A stretch of DNA of 64,000 nt, from assembly GCF_008274695.1 (NCBI RefSeq), contig NZ_VTOU01000003.1, positions 124,001 to 188,000 on the forward strand, in the 5' to 3' direction. Source of the DNA: Sphingomonas montanisoli. Lineage in GTDB: Bacteria > Pseudomonadota > Alphaproteobacteria > Sphingomonadales > Sphingomonadaceae. The position numbers and the translations under genes were made by a program. The notes below the pieces were generated by a model. The model ran no database searches, was not told the DNA's origin, and worked only from the letters and a program-made list of their open reading frames with translations. Of this stretch, positions 35,820 to 44,790 are shown piece by piece (position 1 is the stretch's first letter; the number at the start of each line of letters is the position of its first letter).

Positions 35820-37481
35820 TCAGGTGAAGCCGAGCGCCTTCCTTTGCTCAGGCCAGGCAATCGGCAACTCCGCCACCCGCAGCAACGATCGGGTAGTCAT
35901 CTCAACCGGCTGGCGCCCTTCCAGAATCGCCGTGACGATGTCGGGGGCGAGGAAATTGAGACGCGCCATCCGAATCATGTGGCTCCGCGATGCTCCCCCC
36001 TTCCCCTTCTGCAGCTCTGCCCATACCGAGCGACCGGATGCGAGGAGCTGGATCAAACGATCGTCTCGCTGTGCCGGCCGCGCTTCAGGCGCCGCGTACA
36101 CCAGCCTCAATTCATGTCCGCGCCGCTTCAACGAGACAGCGACCTCGACCCTGATCTGTTCATCATCCGTCAGACCTGACGCATCCGCTCCCACCTGCTT
36201 CGCGAGCCGCATCGCGCTAAACTCAATCGTGACGAGCTGCTGCTGCACGAAAATCTGGGCATCGAGCATTTCCAGCAGAGCAGCGAAGGCCAAGGGCTCA
36301 CTGCTATCTGTGATCAGAAATGATGCATTGCCCACGCTGGAATGACCGGTTCCAAGCTCAGCACCGAGCCGATGTTGATCACCAAGGAAATCAAACAGCC
36401 CTTTCTGAACAATTTCCTCCACGTCACCCGCCGGGATGCGCCAGACCGATTCAGCCTGCCCCTCGCGATAGCGAGATGCATAGTAGCGATAACGGCGCGT
36501 CCCATGGTTGGAATGCACCGACATCATTGGCCGGCCAACGCCATCCTCAATCCGTCCATTAAGCGGGCTGACCAAAGTCTTGCGCGGTCGAGGCTGGTGC
36601 TTGGCGCCACTCAGCAGTGCCTGGCTAGCTTCCCACAAATCGAGCGGGACAATGGCCTGGTGCTCACCGTCGTAGGTCATGTCGCCATGCCGGACCCGAC
36701 CGATGTAGATCGGGTTGCGCAGCAGATAGATCAGGGCGCCGCGCGTGAAGGGCTGTCCCCCACGCATCCTGCCATCACGCATCGCACTGGTCTTGGTGAC
36801 GACATGACGCCTGTTGAGGTCGCGGATCAGGGCAGTGATCGAGCCGAGCTCGACGTGGCGCTGGTAAATAAGTCGCACCGTCGCCGCTTCGGTCTCTTTG
36901 ATGAGGAGCTGACGGTCCGAGGCGTCGTAACCGAGCGGCGCCAGGCCGCCCATGTACATTCCCTTCTTTTTGGAGGCAGCGATCTTGTCGCGGATGCGCT
37001 CGCCGGTCACCTCACGCTCGAACTGGGCAAAGGAGAGCAGAACGTTGAGGGTTAGCCGGCCCATGCTCGTTGTGGTGTTGAAGGCCTGCGTTACAGAGAC
37101 GAAGCTGGCGCCCTTGGCATCCAGGATCTCAACGATCTTGGCAAAATCCGAGAGTGCCCGGGTAAGCCTGTCGACCTTATAGACCACGATGATGTCGACC
37201 CGGCCGCTCTCGATGTCGGCGAGCAGCCGCTTGAGCGCCGGCCGCTCCATCGTTCCACCCGAATATCCGCCATCATCATAGAGCGCCGGGTCGAGCACCC
37301 AGCCTTCGTGCCGCTGGCTGGTGATGAAGGCTTCGCAAGCTTCACGCTGGGCATCGAGGCTGTTGAAGCTCTGGTCGAGCCCCTCCTCGGTCGACTTGCG
37401 GGTGTAGACCGCGCAGCGAACGCGCCGGACGCCGACATCGCTCGAGGTTGCAGGTGCTGAGCGTGGGCCGCGCTTAGCCAT
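35820..37481 (-). CDS. Large serine recombinase
   Basis: A 553-residue resolvase/invertase-type recombinase. The N-terminal catalytic domain has the nucleophile serine in VYTRKSTEEG, followed by DGGYSGGTMERPALKRLL and VYKVDRLTRAL. The recombinase domain follows (APLGYDASDRQLLI...GALIYLLRNPIYIGRVRHG). The region where large serine integrases carry a zinc ribbon has no cysteines here (RPMMSVHSNHGTRRYRYYASR), as in a common alphaproteobacterial subfamily. It is the last gene of a leftward trio with DUF2924 and DUF3489 proteins, overlapping DUF2924 by 8 bases. It probably belongs to a different mobile element from the tyrosine integrase. Confidence 0.92.
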   Translation of the reverse strand: MAKRGPRSAPATSSDVGVRRVRCAVYTRKSTEEGLDQSFNSLDAQREACEAFITSQRHEGWVLDPALYDDGGYSGGTMERPALKRLLADIESGRVDIIVVYKVDRLTRALSDFAKIVEILDAKGASFVSVTQAFNTTTSMGRLTLNVLLSFAQFEREVTGERIRDKIAASKKKGMYMGGLAPLGYDASDRQLLIKETEAATVRLIYQRHVELGSITALIRDLNRRHVVTKTSAMRDGRMRGGQPFTRGALIYLLRNPIYIGRVRHGDMTYDGEHQAIVPLDLWEASQALLSGAKHQPRPRKTLVSPLNGRIEDGVGRPMMSVHSNHGTRRYRYYASRYREGQAESVWRIPAGDVEEIVQKGLFDFLGDQHRLGAELGTGHSSVGNASFLITDSSEPLAFAALLEMLDAQIFVQQQLVTIEFSAMRLAKQVGADASGLTDDEQIRVEVAVSLKRRGHELRLVYAAPEARPAQRDDRLIQLLASGRSVWAELQKGKGGASRSHMIRMARLNFLAPDIVTAILEGRQPVEMTTRSLLRVAELPIAWPEQRKALGFT

Positions 37482-37920
37482 GAGCCGCCTCCCCCTGCCG
37501 CGGCGGCGGGGGTCGGCGCTTTATCCCGAAGAATTGGGGCCCCGACCGGTGGGTGTTCGTAATTTCCCGCGCAACCTGCGTGAGGGAGGCGAAACACCGA
37601 CCATCATAGAGGCAGCCCTCATCGGATACCGTGACCGAGTGCAGCTTGCCTTGCCACTCACGAAGCAAGCGCGTGCCCGCCTTTATCTGGATAGGGGGCT
37701 CAGGCCTCTCGGCAGGGTCAGCGGCGATGGCATCAAGCATCCGGTTAGCCCAGGCGGGAAGCCCGCCTTGCTGCTTCGTTTGGAGCCGATGCCCGAGAGC
37801 CAGACGCAGCAGCGAGGCAGGCGCGTCAGGTGCTGCTGCGTCAAACAATGTGAGCCACGCTTGCCGCAGCTCCCCTGACGACATCGTCGCCAGGGTTTCG
37901 AGCCGATAGGCCACGCTCAA
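37474..37920 (-). CDS. DUF2924 protein, recombinase partner
   Basis: A 148-residue basic protein with the DUF2924 pattern (LRRAWRLEL-type motif is replaced by RLALGHRLQTKQQGGLP, then GTRLLREWQGKLHSVTVSDEGCLYDGRCFASLTQVAREITNTHRSGPQFFG). The C-terminal part resembles a DNA-binding domain. Members are regularly encoded beside large serine recombinases, as here. The apparent start is TTG overlapping the DUF3489 stop (TTGA), with a GTG two codons later as alternative. Confidence 0.88.
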   Translation of the reverse strand: MSVAYRLETLATMSSGELRQAWLTLFDAAAPDAPASLLRLALGHRLQTKQQGGLPAWANRMLDAIAADPAERPEPPIQIKAGTRLLREWQGKLHSVTVSDEGCLYDGRCFASLTQVAREITNTHRSGPQFFGIKRRPPPPRQGEAAHG

Positions 37921-38456
37921 GCTTCCGCAGCGATGGCGTAGCGGGTCACGCCCTCGGTCTTGCCCGACGAAATGGCGTATCCCTTTTTTCGGAGGCCGGT
38001 CAGAGCAGCGCGCGAGGTGTGGGGCAACCAGCCCGTCATCGCCATGATATCTGCGATGCTCGCACCACCTTCGCGACGAAGCAGATCGACCAGTTTAGCA
38101 GCCTTGGTATTTTCGCGAGGCGCGGCGGGTGCGTCCGGCGAGCCTGCGGCCGCATCGCGGGTCTTGCCCCCTCCCCCATTCGAAGGAGCTGTGGCTTCGT
38201 TTCCACCATCGAGAAGCTGCCGCCCCGCGTCGCTGATCATCACGCCATAGAAGATGTCGTCATCATGCCGCCAGCTCTTGGCCTGCTCGCTAACGGTAAA
38301 CTCGGTCGCGAGGCCCTTATCAATAAGGGCCTGGACCGAGCGACGGATGCGGTCGAACCGGGTCCCGAGGCTTTCGGCGGGCGGCAGCAGGCTGCCATCA
38401 TCGCGTGCGGCAGCGGTCGAGAGCAGCACGAGCTGCATATCGGTGAGCTTGGTCAT
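37917..38456 (-). CDS. DUF3489 protein, recombinase-associated
   Basis: The protein has 179 residues from the ATG at 38456. The N-terminal half is a winged-helix-like segment (MTKLTDMQLVLLSTAAARDDGSLLPP). After a low-complexity linker there is a second one: KAAKLVDLLRREGGASIADIMAMTGWLPHTSRAALTGLRKKGYAI, the typical DUF3489 block. It is probably a DNA-binding accessory factor. It is the first gene of the trio with DUF2924 and the serine recombinase. Confidence 0.88.
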   Translation of the reverse strand: MTKLTDMQLVLLSTAAARDDGSLLPPAESLGTRFDRIRRSVQALIDKGLATEFTVSEQAKSWRHDDDIFYGVMISDAGRQLLDGGNEATAPSNGGGGKTRDAAAGSPDAPAAPRENTKAAKLVDLLRREGGASIADIMAMTGWLPHTSRAALTGLRKKGYAISSGKTEGVTRYAIAAEA

Positions 38457-38613
38457 GGGTGGTCTCCTGATCGGACCGGCACCACGCCGGCCCACCACCC
38501 AGAGCCCCGCAAGTTCTCACTTGCCGGGGCCGCGGCCGCCTTTTCAGCGCCCGCTCTTCACGGACACAGCAATGCTCGACGTGCCCACGAAGTCGAGCAG
38601 AAAGTCGGGATTC

Positions 38614-38760
38614 TTACTCCTTCAGCGCGGCCGCCAGAATTGCGGCCAGCGTTTCCTCGGCGCGAGCGCGGATCGTCTCATCTTTTGACGAGAGGTCGTG
38701 CCGAAGCCATTCGGGGAGTTGGCTCAACTTCTCGGTCAGCCGACGCTCGATATCATTCAT
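38614..38760 (-). CDS. Small helical protein
   Basis: The protein has 48 residues from ATG at 38760 (MNDIERRLTEKLSQLPEWLRHDLSSKDETIRARAEETLAAILAAALKE in outline). It looks like one or two amphipathic helices. It lies 45 bases after the MucR-like gene on the same strand. Similar small proteins occur near mobile elements in sphingomonads. I cannot name a function. Confidence 0.5.
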   Translation of the reverse strand: MNDIERRLTEKLSQLPEWLRHDLSSKDETIRARAEETLAAILAAALKE

Positions 38761-38805
38761 GCCTGCGCCTTGCGGCCCAAAGCTACAGGGGCGCAATAGC
38801 CTGGA

Positions 38806-39228
38806 TCAGGATGTCCGCTTCGGGCGGCCACGCCTGGCCACCGGTTTGGTGCCGAGGCCATGCTTGAGCGCCAAGTCCTTGCGCTGCGCAGCGTAATCTG
38901 GCGCGGTCATCGGGTAGTCGGCCGGCAACTTCCACTTCGCGCGATATTGATCAGGGGTCAGATCATGCGACACGCCGAGATGGCGCTTGAGCATCTTCTG
39001 CTTGGTGCCGCACTCGAGACAGGTGATCGCATCGGGCTTCACCGATGAGCGAACCGACACTGCTGGCTCCTGCGGTACCTCCGGCACGACCACGGGTTGG
39101 CACAGGCCAGCAAGAGCGGCGTAAACACTCTGAATAAGGGCTGGCACATCAGCGACATTGAGGCGGTTATTCTCGACATGGCTGGCAACGATTTGTGCGG
39201 TCAACTCGATGAGGTCGTTATCAGCCAT
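38806..39228 (-). CDS. MucR/Ros-family transcriptional regulator
   Basis: The protein has 140 residues from the ATG at 39228. The Ros/MucR zinc finger is clear in CLECGTKQKMLKRHLGVSHD (C-x2-C-x9-H-x4-H), followed by LTPDQYRAKWKLPADYPMTAPDYAAQR. These small alphaproteobacterial regulators bind AT-rich promoter regions and often silence horizontally acquired genes. It is 73 bases downstream of the DUF2779 gene on the same strand and may regulate the accessory cluster. Confidence 0.92.
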   Translation of the reverse strand: MADNDLIELTAQIVASHVENNRLNVADVPALIQSVYAALAGLCQPVVVPEVPQEPAVSVRSSVKPDAITCLECGTKQKMLKRHLGVSHDLTPDQYRAKWKLPADYPMTAPDYAAQRKDLALKHGLGTKPVARRGRPKRTS

Positions 39229-39301
39229 AGTATCTCCGTCGGTACATCGACGGCGTAGGACAACTTCTCTCCCGCGCACAGAGATTAGTCGTTGCTTCAG
39301 A

Positions 39302-40810
39302 TCAAGCTACGCTTTGGGCCCCCAACATGCGGTCGAGCACGACCTTCATCGCCAGCGTATCGCGCTCGCAATAGGTCAAAAGCGCCTTGCGTATCTGCTC
39401 GCGGCGGACATCGTGCGTTTCAGGCGCGATGGCTTCGAAATACGCCACCTGAGCGTCGACGCCTGATTTCACATCCTCCAGACCATCATAGGCAAGGTCT
39501 GGTGCGATGGTCGGCAGGACCGCCTTGATCGACCAGCTGCCGCGCTGGTCGCGATGATAATAATGACGGCGCACGACCGGCAACAAATCGACGAGGCGGC
39601 CGGCCAGGCAGCGCAGACGTTCGGCATGGTCCGGAAATTGATCTGCCAGCTTGAGCAGACACCCACGTTCGAAGCTCGCATTCCACGCAATAACGGCGCC
39701 GGTTTGGGGCAGGCTCGCCAACGCCGTGGCGCACGCTTCGCGCGGGTCCGCCCCATCGAGAGACAGCCACTCGCGATGCTCGAGCGCCCCGCCGGCATCC
39801 TCGATATGCGCGGAGAATTGGAAGGGCACCTGTGCGAAGGGTCCGGTCCCGATCCAGCGCGGTATCGCGAACTGGATGGTCTCAAAGTCGAGATAGGTTC
39901 GAGGCCAGGCCCAGGATGCGGTCTCAGCGCGGATCGCCTCTGCATCATGATAGGGGACGCCGCTCAATGTCGCGGCATGAACGCGACGCAGCCGGTCGTT
40001 GGTCATCGCGTCCGCTGGAACATCGCGGAGATCATCGACACCCTTCAACGCCCAATCCCGCGCGATCTTTTTGCCCGCGATGTCAGGCAACAGGAATGCC
40101 GGCCATTCCGGCCCCGGCGGCATATCGCGCCAGCAATAGGTTTTGAACGAGCATGGGAAGGGCGTGTCGCAGTGGGCGCCGGGTTCGCGAACAGGCTCGG
40201 GCCCCGCAAGCGCGTCGCGTGCTGAACTGACGATAGCGGCGCGCCCGTCGATGATGGGCTCGACGCTGCCCGCGATGTCGGCGTCGGCGAAAAGACCGAC
40301 ATAGTCGCGCTCTTCTCTAAGGTTGAAACTGCGGTCGAGATGCCGAATGGCAGCCGACGCGATAGGTACGCCGTTCCCACGCATGACCCAAAGCTGGGTC
40401 GCAAGGTCTGCAAGGTGATATTCTTTAAGGCCGGTCGTGCTTTTGACCTCAGCGACGTGCCAGCCGCCGTCGGCGGGAATCATCAGGTCGACACGAATGA
40501 GCACATCGTCGTGGACAAAGGTCGCCTCGAAGATCGGCGCGTTCCAACCGGAGGCCAGGAGAGCTTTGGTCTCGTCGACCGCAGCACCCATGCCGCGACC
40601 TGCCTCGATCATGTGGCCGCCGGGCAATAGTGCGCAGGCGAGCGCGCCCACCTCGTGACCAACCGCCATGCTGCTGGTGACCGCGGTCGTTTCGTCGGAC
40701 AGTTCGGAGCCATGAACCGACAGCCACAGCCGCTTCGGACATTGCTCGAACAGCGTAATTCGCGACTTCGACAATCCGCTGCGGCGGGGTCTGGTCGCGG
40801 TCTTTTCCAT
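39302..40810 (-). CDS. DUF2779 protein: Cas4-like nuclease plus DnaQ-like exonuclease
   Basis: A 502-residue protein. The N-terminal half resembles a PD-(D/E)XK Cas4/RecB-type nuclease: a first cysteine in FEQCPKRLWL, the core IRVDLMIP...WHVAEVKSTTGLK, and late cysteines in PCSFKTYC. The second half is a DEDD-type exonuclease (YLDFETIQFAIPRW, then AWNASFERGCL, then YCERDTLAMKVVL). DUF2779 proteins of this layout are found in accessory regions and are thought to process DNA or RNA. It starts 3 bases after the PD-(D/E)XK gene, so the two are probably co-expressed. Confidence 0.85.
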   Translation of the reverse strand: MEKTATRPRRSGLSKSRITLFEQCPKRLWLSVHGSELSDETTAVTSSMAVGHEVGALACALLPGGHMIEAGRGMGAAVDETKALLASGWNAPIFEATFVHDDVLIRVDLMIPADGGWHVAEVKSTTGLKEYHLADLATQLWVMRGNGVPIASAAIRHLDRSFNLREERDYVGLFADADIAGSVEPIIDGRAAIVSSARDALAGPEPVREPGAHCDTPFPCSFKTYCWRDMPPGPEWPAFLLPDIAGKKIARDWALKGVDDLRDVPADAMTNDRLRRVHAATLSGVPYHDAEAIRAETASWAWPRTYLDFETIQFAIPRWIGTGPFAQVPFQFSAHIEDAGGALEHREWLSLDGADPREACATALASLPQTGAVIAWNASFERGCLLKLADQFPDHAERLRCLAGRLVDLLPVVRRHYYHRDQRGSWSIKAVLPTIAPDLAYDGLEDVKSGVDAQVAYFEAIAPETHDVRREQIRKALLTYCERDTLAMKVVLDRMLGAQSVA

Positions 40811-40813
40811 CGA

Positions 40814-42013
40814 TCAGCTATTAGCAGATTCGAGGCGCAGCAGGCGAGGTCGCAGGCTGTTCACGAACTGGTTGGACACGCGCCCGAGCCATAAGCGGTG
40901 ATCGGCGTCGTCGGCGTCGGACCAGGGCGTTGGCGCTTCCAGCGTCAGGCTGATGTGCGGGACGTTGTCGTGCGTCCACATTGGCGCCGGCAAGCCTGCG
41001 TCCACAAACTCGGCATCGATCGCGTCGCGCTCGATATTGAGCTCTTCCCACGCCAGCTCACCTTCGCTGCCCCTGAAGCTCACCGATACACCAATGCGCT
41101 GGGTGCCGCCTGACCGGTATGCGTTGACGTAGAGGCCTTGCGACAGCGGGATCTTCATCCAGCCGTTGCCGCCATAGCGGGGGGCTGGCTGGGCCGGATC
41201 ATCGAAGCGCGTTTCGGCGACAAATTTTTCGACAAAGCGGCGCCATTTTTGCCCGAACTCGCTCGGCGGGCGCGGTGATGATGATCCAGCGTCCTCAGCT
41301 TCGGCAGATGCGATGATGACGCCCGGCGCTTCGTTGCGGATGACGTGGCGCTCAATGACCGCAGTACGCGCGAGAATGCGGGGCTGGACGATGAGATGTT
41401 CGCGGCCTGCACCGTCGGTGAAGCGATATTCGGCAATCTCGATCAGCCCGAAATCGAAGGCGAGGCCCGGTTGGTCACGCAGATATTCGCCGATGCGACG
41501 CGTGCCTTCCGCGATGCCGTCGCCGACAACCAGGAGCAGGAAGCGTCCAGCTGCAAGATCTCGCGCGACGCGGTCAACGAACTCGCCCTCGCTGAGCGCC
41601 CCACCGGCATTGCGGGCAAGCTCGTAGGGGACGTTGCCCTGTCGCTTCGTGGCGATGGAGACCTGGCGTTGTAGATCTTCATAGCCATAGCGGGCAAGCT
41701 CGCGGGCGTAGTCGAGGATTTGGCCGACAACCTCGCGGCGTGCCTGGGGATTGCGCCAGAGCTTGCACTCGACGACCACCAGCCTGCCCAACTCGTCCAT
41801 GAGGACGACGTCGATGAAGCCGACGCCCGGTATGTTGAGCTCTTTAGCGACGGTGATCATCGTCCCGTAGCTGGGATCGAGATCATGGATGGGCAGCACC
41901 GCCGGATAGTCGTGGATGAGGTCGCGCAGGCGTTTCTCCAGGCGCGCTTCACCTTCGGGCACGCGAGGGACCAACTGGGCGGGAGATGCATCGTCGATAA
42001 GGACCAGCGTCAT
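40814..42013 (-). CDS. PD-(D/E)XK nuclease-like protein of unknown role
   Basis: A 399-residue protein. The N-terminal 110 residues contain a restriction-like core: GVGFIDVVLMDELGRLVVVECKLWRNPQARREVVGQILDYA, with Asp, Glu-x-Lys and a following helix. The rest contains a region rich in beta structure near residues 250-370 and is not recognised. Its ATG overlaps the stop of the upstream exported protein by four bases (ATGA). It may be a DNA-cleaving protein that works with the adjacent DUF2779 nuclease; defence is a guess from context. Confidence 0.7.
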   Translation of the reverse strand: MTLVLIDDASPAQLVPRVPEGEARLEKRLRDLIHDYPAVLPIHDLDPSYGTMITVAKELNIPGVGFIDVVLMDELGRLVVVECKLWRNPQARREVVGQILDYARELARYGYEDLQRQVSIATKRQGNVPYELARNAGGALSEGEFVDRVARDLAAGRFLLLVVGDGIAEGTRRIGEYLRDQPGLAFDFGLIEIAEYRFTDGAGREHLIVQPRILARTAVIERHVIRNEAPGVIIASAEAEDAGSSSPRPPSEFGQKWRRFVEKFVAETRFDDPAQPAPRYGGNGWMKIPLSQGLYVNAYRSGGTQRIGVSVSFRGSEGELAWEELNIERDAIDAEFVDAGLPAPMWTHDNVPHISLTLEAPTPWSDADDADHRLWLGRVSNQFVNSLRPRLLRLESANS

Positions 42014-42735
42014 TGCGCATACTCCAACCGCGGAGTGACAGTCGCGGCGGGCTCGATCCTGACGCTGGTGCCGCCGGCGAACTGGAGCGTGGCTGGGCCC
42101 GTCGCGGCGCCGATGATCTGCGACATTACGGCGGCTGTGAGGCCTTTGAGGCCGATGCCGTTGAAGCTTGTGATGACCATGCCGGAATGGAGACCAGCCT
42201 TTTCGCAGGCCGGCGTTACCGACGCGATATAGGCGCCATCGGGGACCGCCGTGACGGTGAAGCCGTAATTATTCTTCGATGGCGCGGATGCGATGGTAGT
42301 AGCCACATCCGGAAGCGGGGGCAGGCCAGCTTTTAGGCAGGCCGATGTCATCAGGTCGGTGCCCTTGGGCGATCCTATCTCAGTGTAGAGCACCTGGTCG
42401 TTGTCGATGACGACCGTGAACATGGCGGAGCCAGTATAGCCTCCCATCCTGTTCTTGCTGTTGACCAGAGCACACGTCGTGTAGCCGTAGATCCGCTTGC
42501 TCCAGAACGGCGTGTAGCCGCGCTTCACAAATCCGTGAGGCCAATCGAACTTAGCTGAATCCGGGTCGATGAGACGGTTGCGGACGGCAGTCTCGGCGAG
42601 TTCGCGGAAGCGTTCCCAGTCTGGTTCAGGCCCATAGCTGGCACCCACCGAAGGCTCGGCAGCCTGAGCGGTCGGTGATAACGCGGGAAGTGTCGCAGCC
42701 GCGATGGTGAGGCATAGCAAGCGTGCATGCAGCAT
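42010..42735 (-). CDS. Exported PDZ-like protein
   Basis: The protein has 241 residues from the ATG at 42735, chosen because it opens with a signal peptide (MLHARLLCLTIAAATLPALSPTAQA). A C-terminal segment (GAYIASVTPACEKAGLHSGMVITSFNGIGLKGLTAAVMSQIIGAATGPATLQF) is PDZ-like. The middle contains paired cysteines (TTCALVNSKN and SACLKAG) of an unrecognised domain. It leads the leftward group with two nucleases, an odd partner for an exported protein, so the grouping may be accidental. Confidence 0.65.
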   Translation of the reverse strand: MLHARLLCLTIAAATLPALSPTAQAAEPSVGASYGPEPDWERFRELAETAVRNRLIDPDSAKFDWPHGFVKRGYTPFWSKRIYGYTTCALVNSKNRMGGYTGSAMFTVVIDNDQVLYTEIGSPKGTDLMTSACLKAGLPPLPDVATTIASAPSKNNYGFTVTAVPDGAYIASVTPACEKAGLHSGMVITSFNGIGLKGLTAAVMSQIIGAATGPATLQFAGGTSVRIEPAATVTPRLEYAQ

Positions 42736-43107
42736 TGCGCGTCGGCATTGCCTGTTCGAAAATGGTACCATGAGCGCCCCCAATCATGGCGACGCCTTGG
42801 CCTTGGCTTCCTCGTCGCACCTATGTCCTCTCGGGGCGACGGCCAAAGCCGGATGTTGAGAACCTGTTACGCACAGGCGCATGCGCCTTTACCGGCGGAC
42901 CGGCTGGACATGCGCGCATGCCACCCGGCCCTCCAAAACTGGATGACCGAGTATGCGTAAAGGGGTTCTCACGCCCCGCTCCCGAGTGTCGCGGGAGCCG
43001 GGTCAGATTGCTCCGAACTGCTCACGAAGCAAGTTGAATATGGCTGGCGCACGCGGTTGAATCGTTATCGCTGGCCGCGCCGTGGCTCAGGGCTCTGTCG
43101 AGCATGA
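42736..43107. other. Gap upstream of the receiver-domain fragment
   Basis: About 370 bases with no convincing gene. Short open frames are present but show no family features, ribosome-binding sites or consistent codon pattern. Confidence 0.45.
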
Positions 43108-43542
43108 TTAAGCTTTCTTCGAGCGCGCGGCTCGGCGGCAGAAACGGGGCCGATTGCCGACTGGCAGGTCCTAGAAGCTAAGCAAACCGTCCTCGTCGTC
43201 GAAGACGATGTGCTCGTCCGGATGCACGGCGTCGACATCTTGGAGGATGCAGGCTTCACCGTTCTGGAAGCCGAGACCGCAGACGAGGCGATCACGCTGC
43301 TCCAGGGGCAGGAGGACGTGCATCTCCTATTTTCAGATATCGACATGCCCGGAAGTATGAACGGTCTCGAACTGGCTCAGCTGGTCCGCGACCGCTGGCC
43401 GAAGGTTCGCCTTCTGCTCACGTCCGGCCATCATCACATCGAAGAGGAGGCACTCCCAGAGCATGGCCGGTTCGTCCGCAAACCGTGGACCCGCGAACGG
43501 CTCATCGCGACGATCCAGGCGACGTTAGACTCCGGTGCCTGA
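43108..43542 (+). pseudogene. Response-regulator receiver domain without a normal start
   Basis: A complete receiver fold can be read: TVLVVEDD, the phosphoacceptor in LLFSDIDMPG, SGH, and the lysine in FVRKPW. However, no ATG, GTG or TTG precedes the first strand; the frame is open only back to a TGA at 43105. The first usable codon is a GTG at 43210, inside the acidic pocket. The upstream 30 codons read like the linker of a hybrid histidine kinase, so this is probably the 3' remnant of a larger signalling gene. A non-standard start is the alternative. Confidence 0.6.
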
Positions 43543-43934
43543 CGCCGCGGTGTCTCATGACAACCGCGTAATCCCAGGCGGGGACTCTATAGCGGTGAAC
43601 CTGTGCATACCGCATGCGACCCGCCATAGCTACCGGCAGCCAGTCGACATCCTGCCGCAAAACCGCCAACCATGCTCGTATCTTGCCGGACCGATGATGC
43701 GGGAAAGTCCGCTCCTGACGGAAGCCGTCGTTGTGGGAAATTACAGGGAATGACAGGAATGTCCCAGTCTCTGACCTTCTCCCGATAGATGAACGAACGG
43801 CGGGTTTCGGGATCACGACGTCATCCACTGAACGGCTGAATTTAGGGCGCGTTGTCGCCGTTCCATCCCGTTTTGGTAGGGCGACGGCTTACGACTCCTT
43901 ATCGTCGTTGGACAGGTACACGGCGAGAGCCGAC
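43543..43934. other. Intergenic stretch with one degenerate repeat copy
   Basis: About 390 bases without a recognisable gene. A stretch near 43839-43859 (TTTAGGGCGCGTT...CGCC) resembles the dispersed repeat found at 44.7, 45.7, 46.7 and 50.7 kb. Confidence 0.4.
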
Positions 43935-44579
43935 TTACGGCGCGCTGATGATCGAGGCCGTGGAATATGGGGAGATCGTTTCCCACCCCAGCGTTGAATA
44001 GAGAGCCCGACCATCTTCCGTGGCGACCAGCAGCTCCGGATTGGCAGAGTGTCGTCGGGCGTCGTGGAGTGCACGCATTAAAACCTGCCCAAGTCCTTTT
44101 CGGCGATGCTCAGGCGCCGTTACGATCCGATCGTAGATAAACACGCCCCAAGCCTCCGCCGCATAACCACTGGCAGCGAGAGCGCCAGTTTCGGACGCGA
44201 TCCGTGCCTCCATCACCGCACCGGCGCGGCTAACCTCAATCGCATAACCGTTGGGTAGACGCCTCACAGGAGGGGTATGGATAGCACGCATGAAGTAGCT
44301 CGGAGCGTGAAGCTCCCACGCCTTTGGTAGCACCGCTCGCAGTTCGTCGGCCCCACCACATAATTTCAGAAAATAGAGAGGCTCGACGATGGTGTGCGCA
44401 AGTTCTTCGAGGCCCACGTTGATCTCCGGGAAAACCCAACGGGCGATCTCAGAATCTGAATTGGTGTTGACGCGAAAGCCTCCGTATTCAGGGACCGGCA
44501 TAGGCAGCCCCCGCGCAACCGACCGAGCTGAAAGCCAAGCATTGAGGATCATCGGGTCAACGCTAGGGTTGCTCATCAT
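43935..44579 (-). CDS. GNAT-family N-acetyltransferase
   Basis: A 214-residue protein. The acetyl-CoA binding motif is seen in VTAPEHRRKGLGQVLMRAL (R/Q-x-x-G-x-G/A type), followed by LLVATEDGRALYSTLGWETIS, a typical GNAT C-terminus. The N-terminal 120 residues are unlike the catalytic fold and may set substrate choice. The start has two adjacent ATGs, and either can be used. Neighbouring genes are unrelated. Confidence 0.85.
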   Translation of the reverse strand: MMSNPSVDPMILNAWLSARSVARGLPMPVPEYGGFRVNTNSDSEIARWVFPEINVGLEELAHTIVEPLYFLKLCGGADELRAVLPKAWELHAPSYFMRAIHTPPVRRLPNGYAIEVSRAGAVMEARIASETGALAASGYAAEAWGVFIYDRIVTAPEHRRKGLGQVLMRALHDARRHSANPELLVATEDGRALYSTLGWETISPYSTASIISAP

Positions 44580-44676
44580 CTCTCACCAACGGAACAGCAG
44601 CTATCCCAAGAATGAAAGCCGCATTGCGGTATGGCAAGATTTCCACCCCCTAGCCGACATCAGCCCCTCTCGAGCA

Positions 44677-44738
44677 GACCGACCGCTTACAGGCTCGCCA
44701 GATGGTCGCTGCTACGTCCGATTATAGAGCGCATTCGG
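44677..44738 (+). repeat. Dispersed intergenic repeat, copy A
   Basis: It contains GACCGACCGCTT at 44677-44688 and the core ACGTCCGATTATAGAGCGCA from 44714. The core recurs in altered form at 45717, 46680 and 50721, all on the same strand in non-coding sequence. Confidence 0.45.
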
Positions 44739-44790
44739 GTCGGTAGGAATAAGCTTTGCCAGTAGGGCCGCCCCCGTTTGCGCTCTCCGT

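Noticed and set aside
34050-37481. One mobile element carrying both the tyrosine and serine recombinases
   Set aside because: They are separated by the tRNA fragment and belong to different element types, with the serine recombinase in its usual DUF2924/DUF3489 trio. Two elements are more likely.
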